Assembly (NCBI GenBank): GCA_003599575.1 | Contig: QZKV01000038.1 | Location: 1-41,258, forward strand | Length of the DNA: 41,258 nucleotides | Direction: 5' to 3' | Origin: Desulfobacteraceae bacterium | GTDB lineage: Bacteria; Desulfobacterota; Desulfobacteria; Desulfobacterales; Desulfosarcinaceae | Shown here: positions 41,210-41,258 of the stretch, one piece after another | Layout of the letters: the number at the start of each line of letters is the position of its first letter | Numbering within the stretch: the first letter of the stretch is position 1 | Position numbers and translations under genes: made by a program | The notes under the pieces: generated by a model | What the model was told of the DNA's origin: nothing | Database searches by the model: none | What the model saw: only the letters and a program-made list of their open reading frames with translations

Positions 41210-41258
41210 GCCTAAGTGCTCGAAGGCATAAATTCAGTGACGTATAATCTTGTCTTCA

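Overview
The window is GC-rich, densely coded bacterial DNA. Gene content suggests a Gram-negative deltaproteobacterium (Desulfobacterota-like): a Pal lipoprotein beside a MotA/TolQ/ExbB tail, outer-membrane barrels with SPOR domains, a TRAP transporter with a TatT component, MEDS-domain sensors, FadJ-type beta-oxidation and a DUF4388-HDOD protein. The taxonomic guess is inference; no rRNA or tRNA gene is visible.

Layout. 1-4 kb: end of a TolQ/ExbB-like channel, Pal, DUF1579, DUF72, an alpha/beta hydrolase and a VOC protein. 4.2-9.6 kb (minus): a four-gene signalling operon of stand-alone MEDS sensor, MEDS-PAS-PAS histidine kinase, Rcp1-type receiver and REC-GAF-HisKA_3-REC hybrid kinase. 9.9-13.7 kb: chromate transporter ChrA, a SEC-C zinc-motif protein and small membrane proteins. 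13.8-19.2 kb: thiolase and FadJ (minus), a divergent SDR oxidoreductase and a TetR regulator, a plausible fatty-acyl-CoA degradation locus. 31.5-35.5 kb (minus): TRAP operon tatT-dctP-dctQ-dctM. 36-41 kb: an LVIVD beta-propeller protein, a DUF4388-HDOD protein and a small zinc ribbon.

The most interesting part is 19.9-31.5 kb. Four Sec-exported proteins (19895, 20679, 22212, 30995) carry, just after the signal peptide, a motif in exact double-glycine-leader register (L/M at -12, E/D/Q at -8, L/M at -7, I/V at -4, G at -2). The third substrate gene heads a tight operon encoding a membrane-anchored C39 peptidase with an intact Q-C-H-D set, a SPOR plus beta-barrel protein, a FadL-like barrel with C-terminal SPOR repeats, an 11-repeat beta-propeller and a SAM methyltransferase. 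C39 peptidases normally cut GG leaders on the cytoplasmic side of ABC exporters; here the enzyme is predicted to face the periplasm with no ABC transporter nearby. The set recalls, from memory, the poorly characterised 'putative pilus system' fil genes of Acinetobacter (FilA/DUF6160 and the C39 peptidase FilB).

The same locus holds three copies of a composite palindromic element (about 136-194 bp). Two of them directly follow a truncated duplicate of the 5' end of the neighbouring substrate gene (105 bp at 21833/22206; 160 bp at 30420/30850), so the elements and the substrate-gene 5' ends appear to have rearranged together twice.
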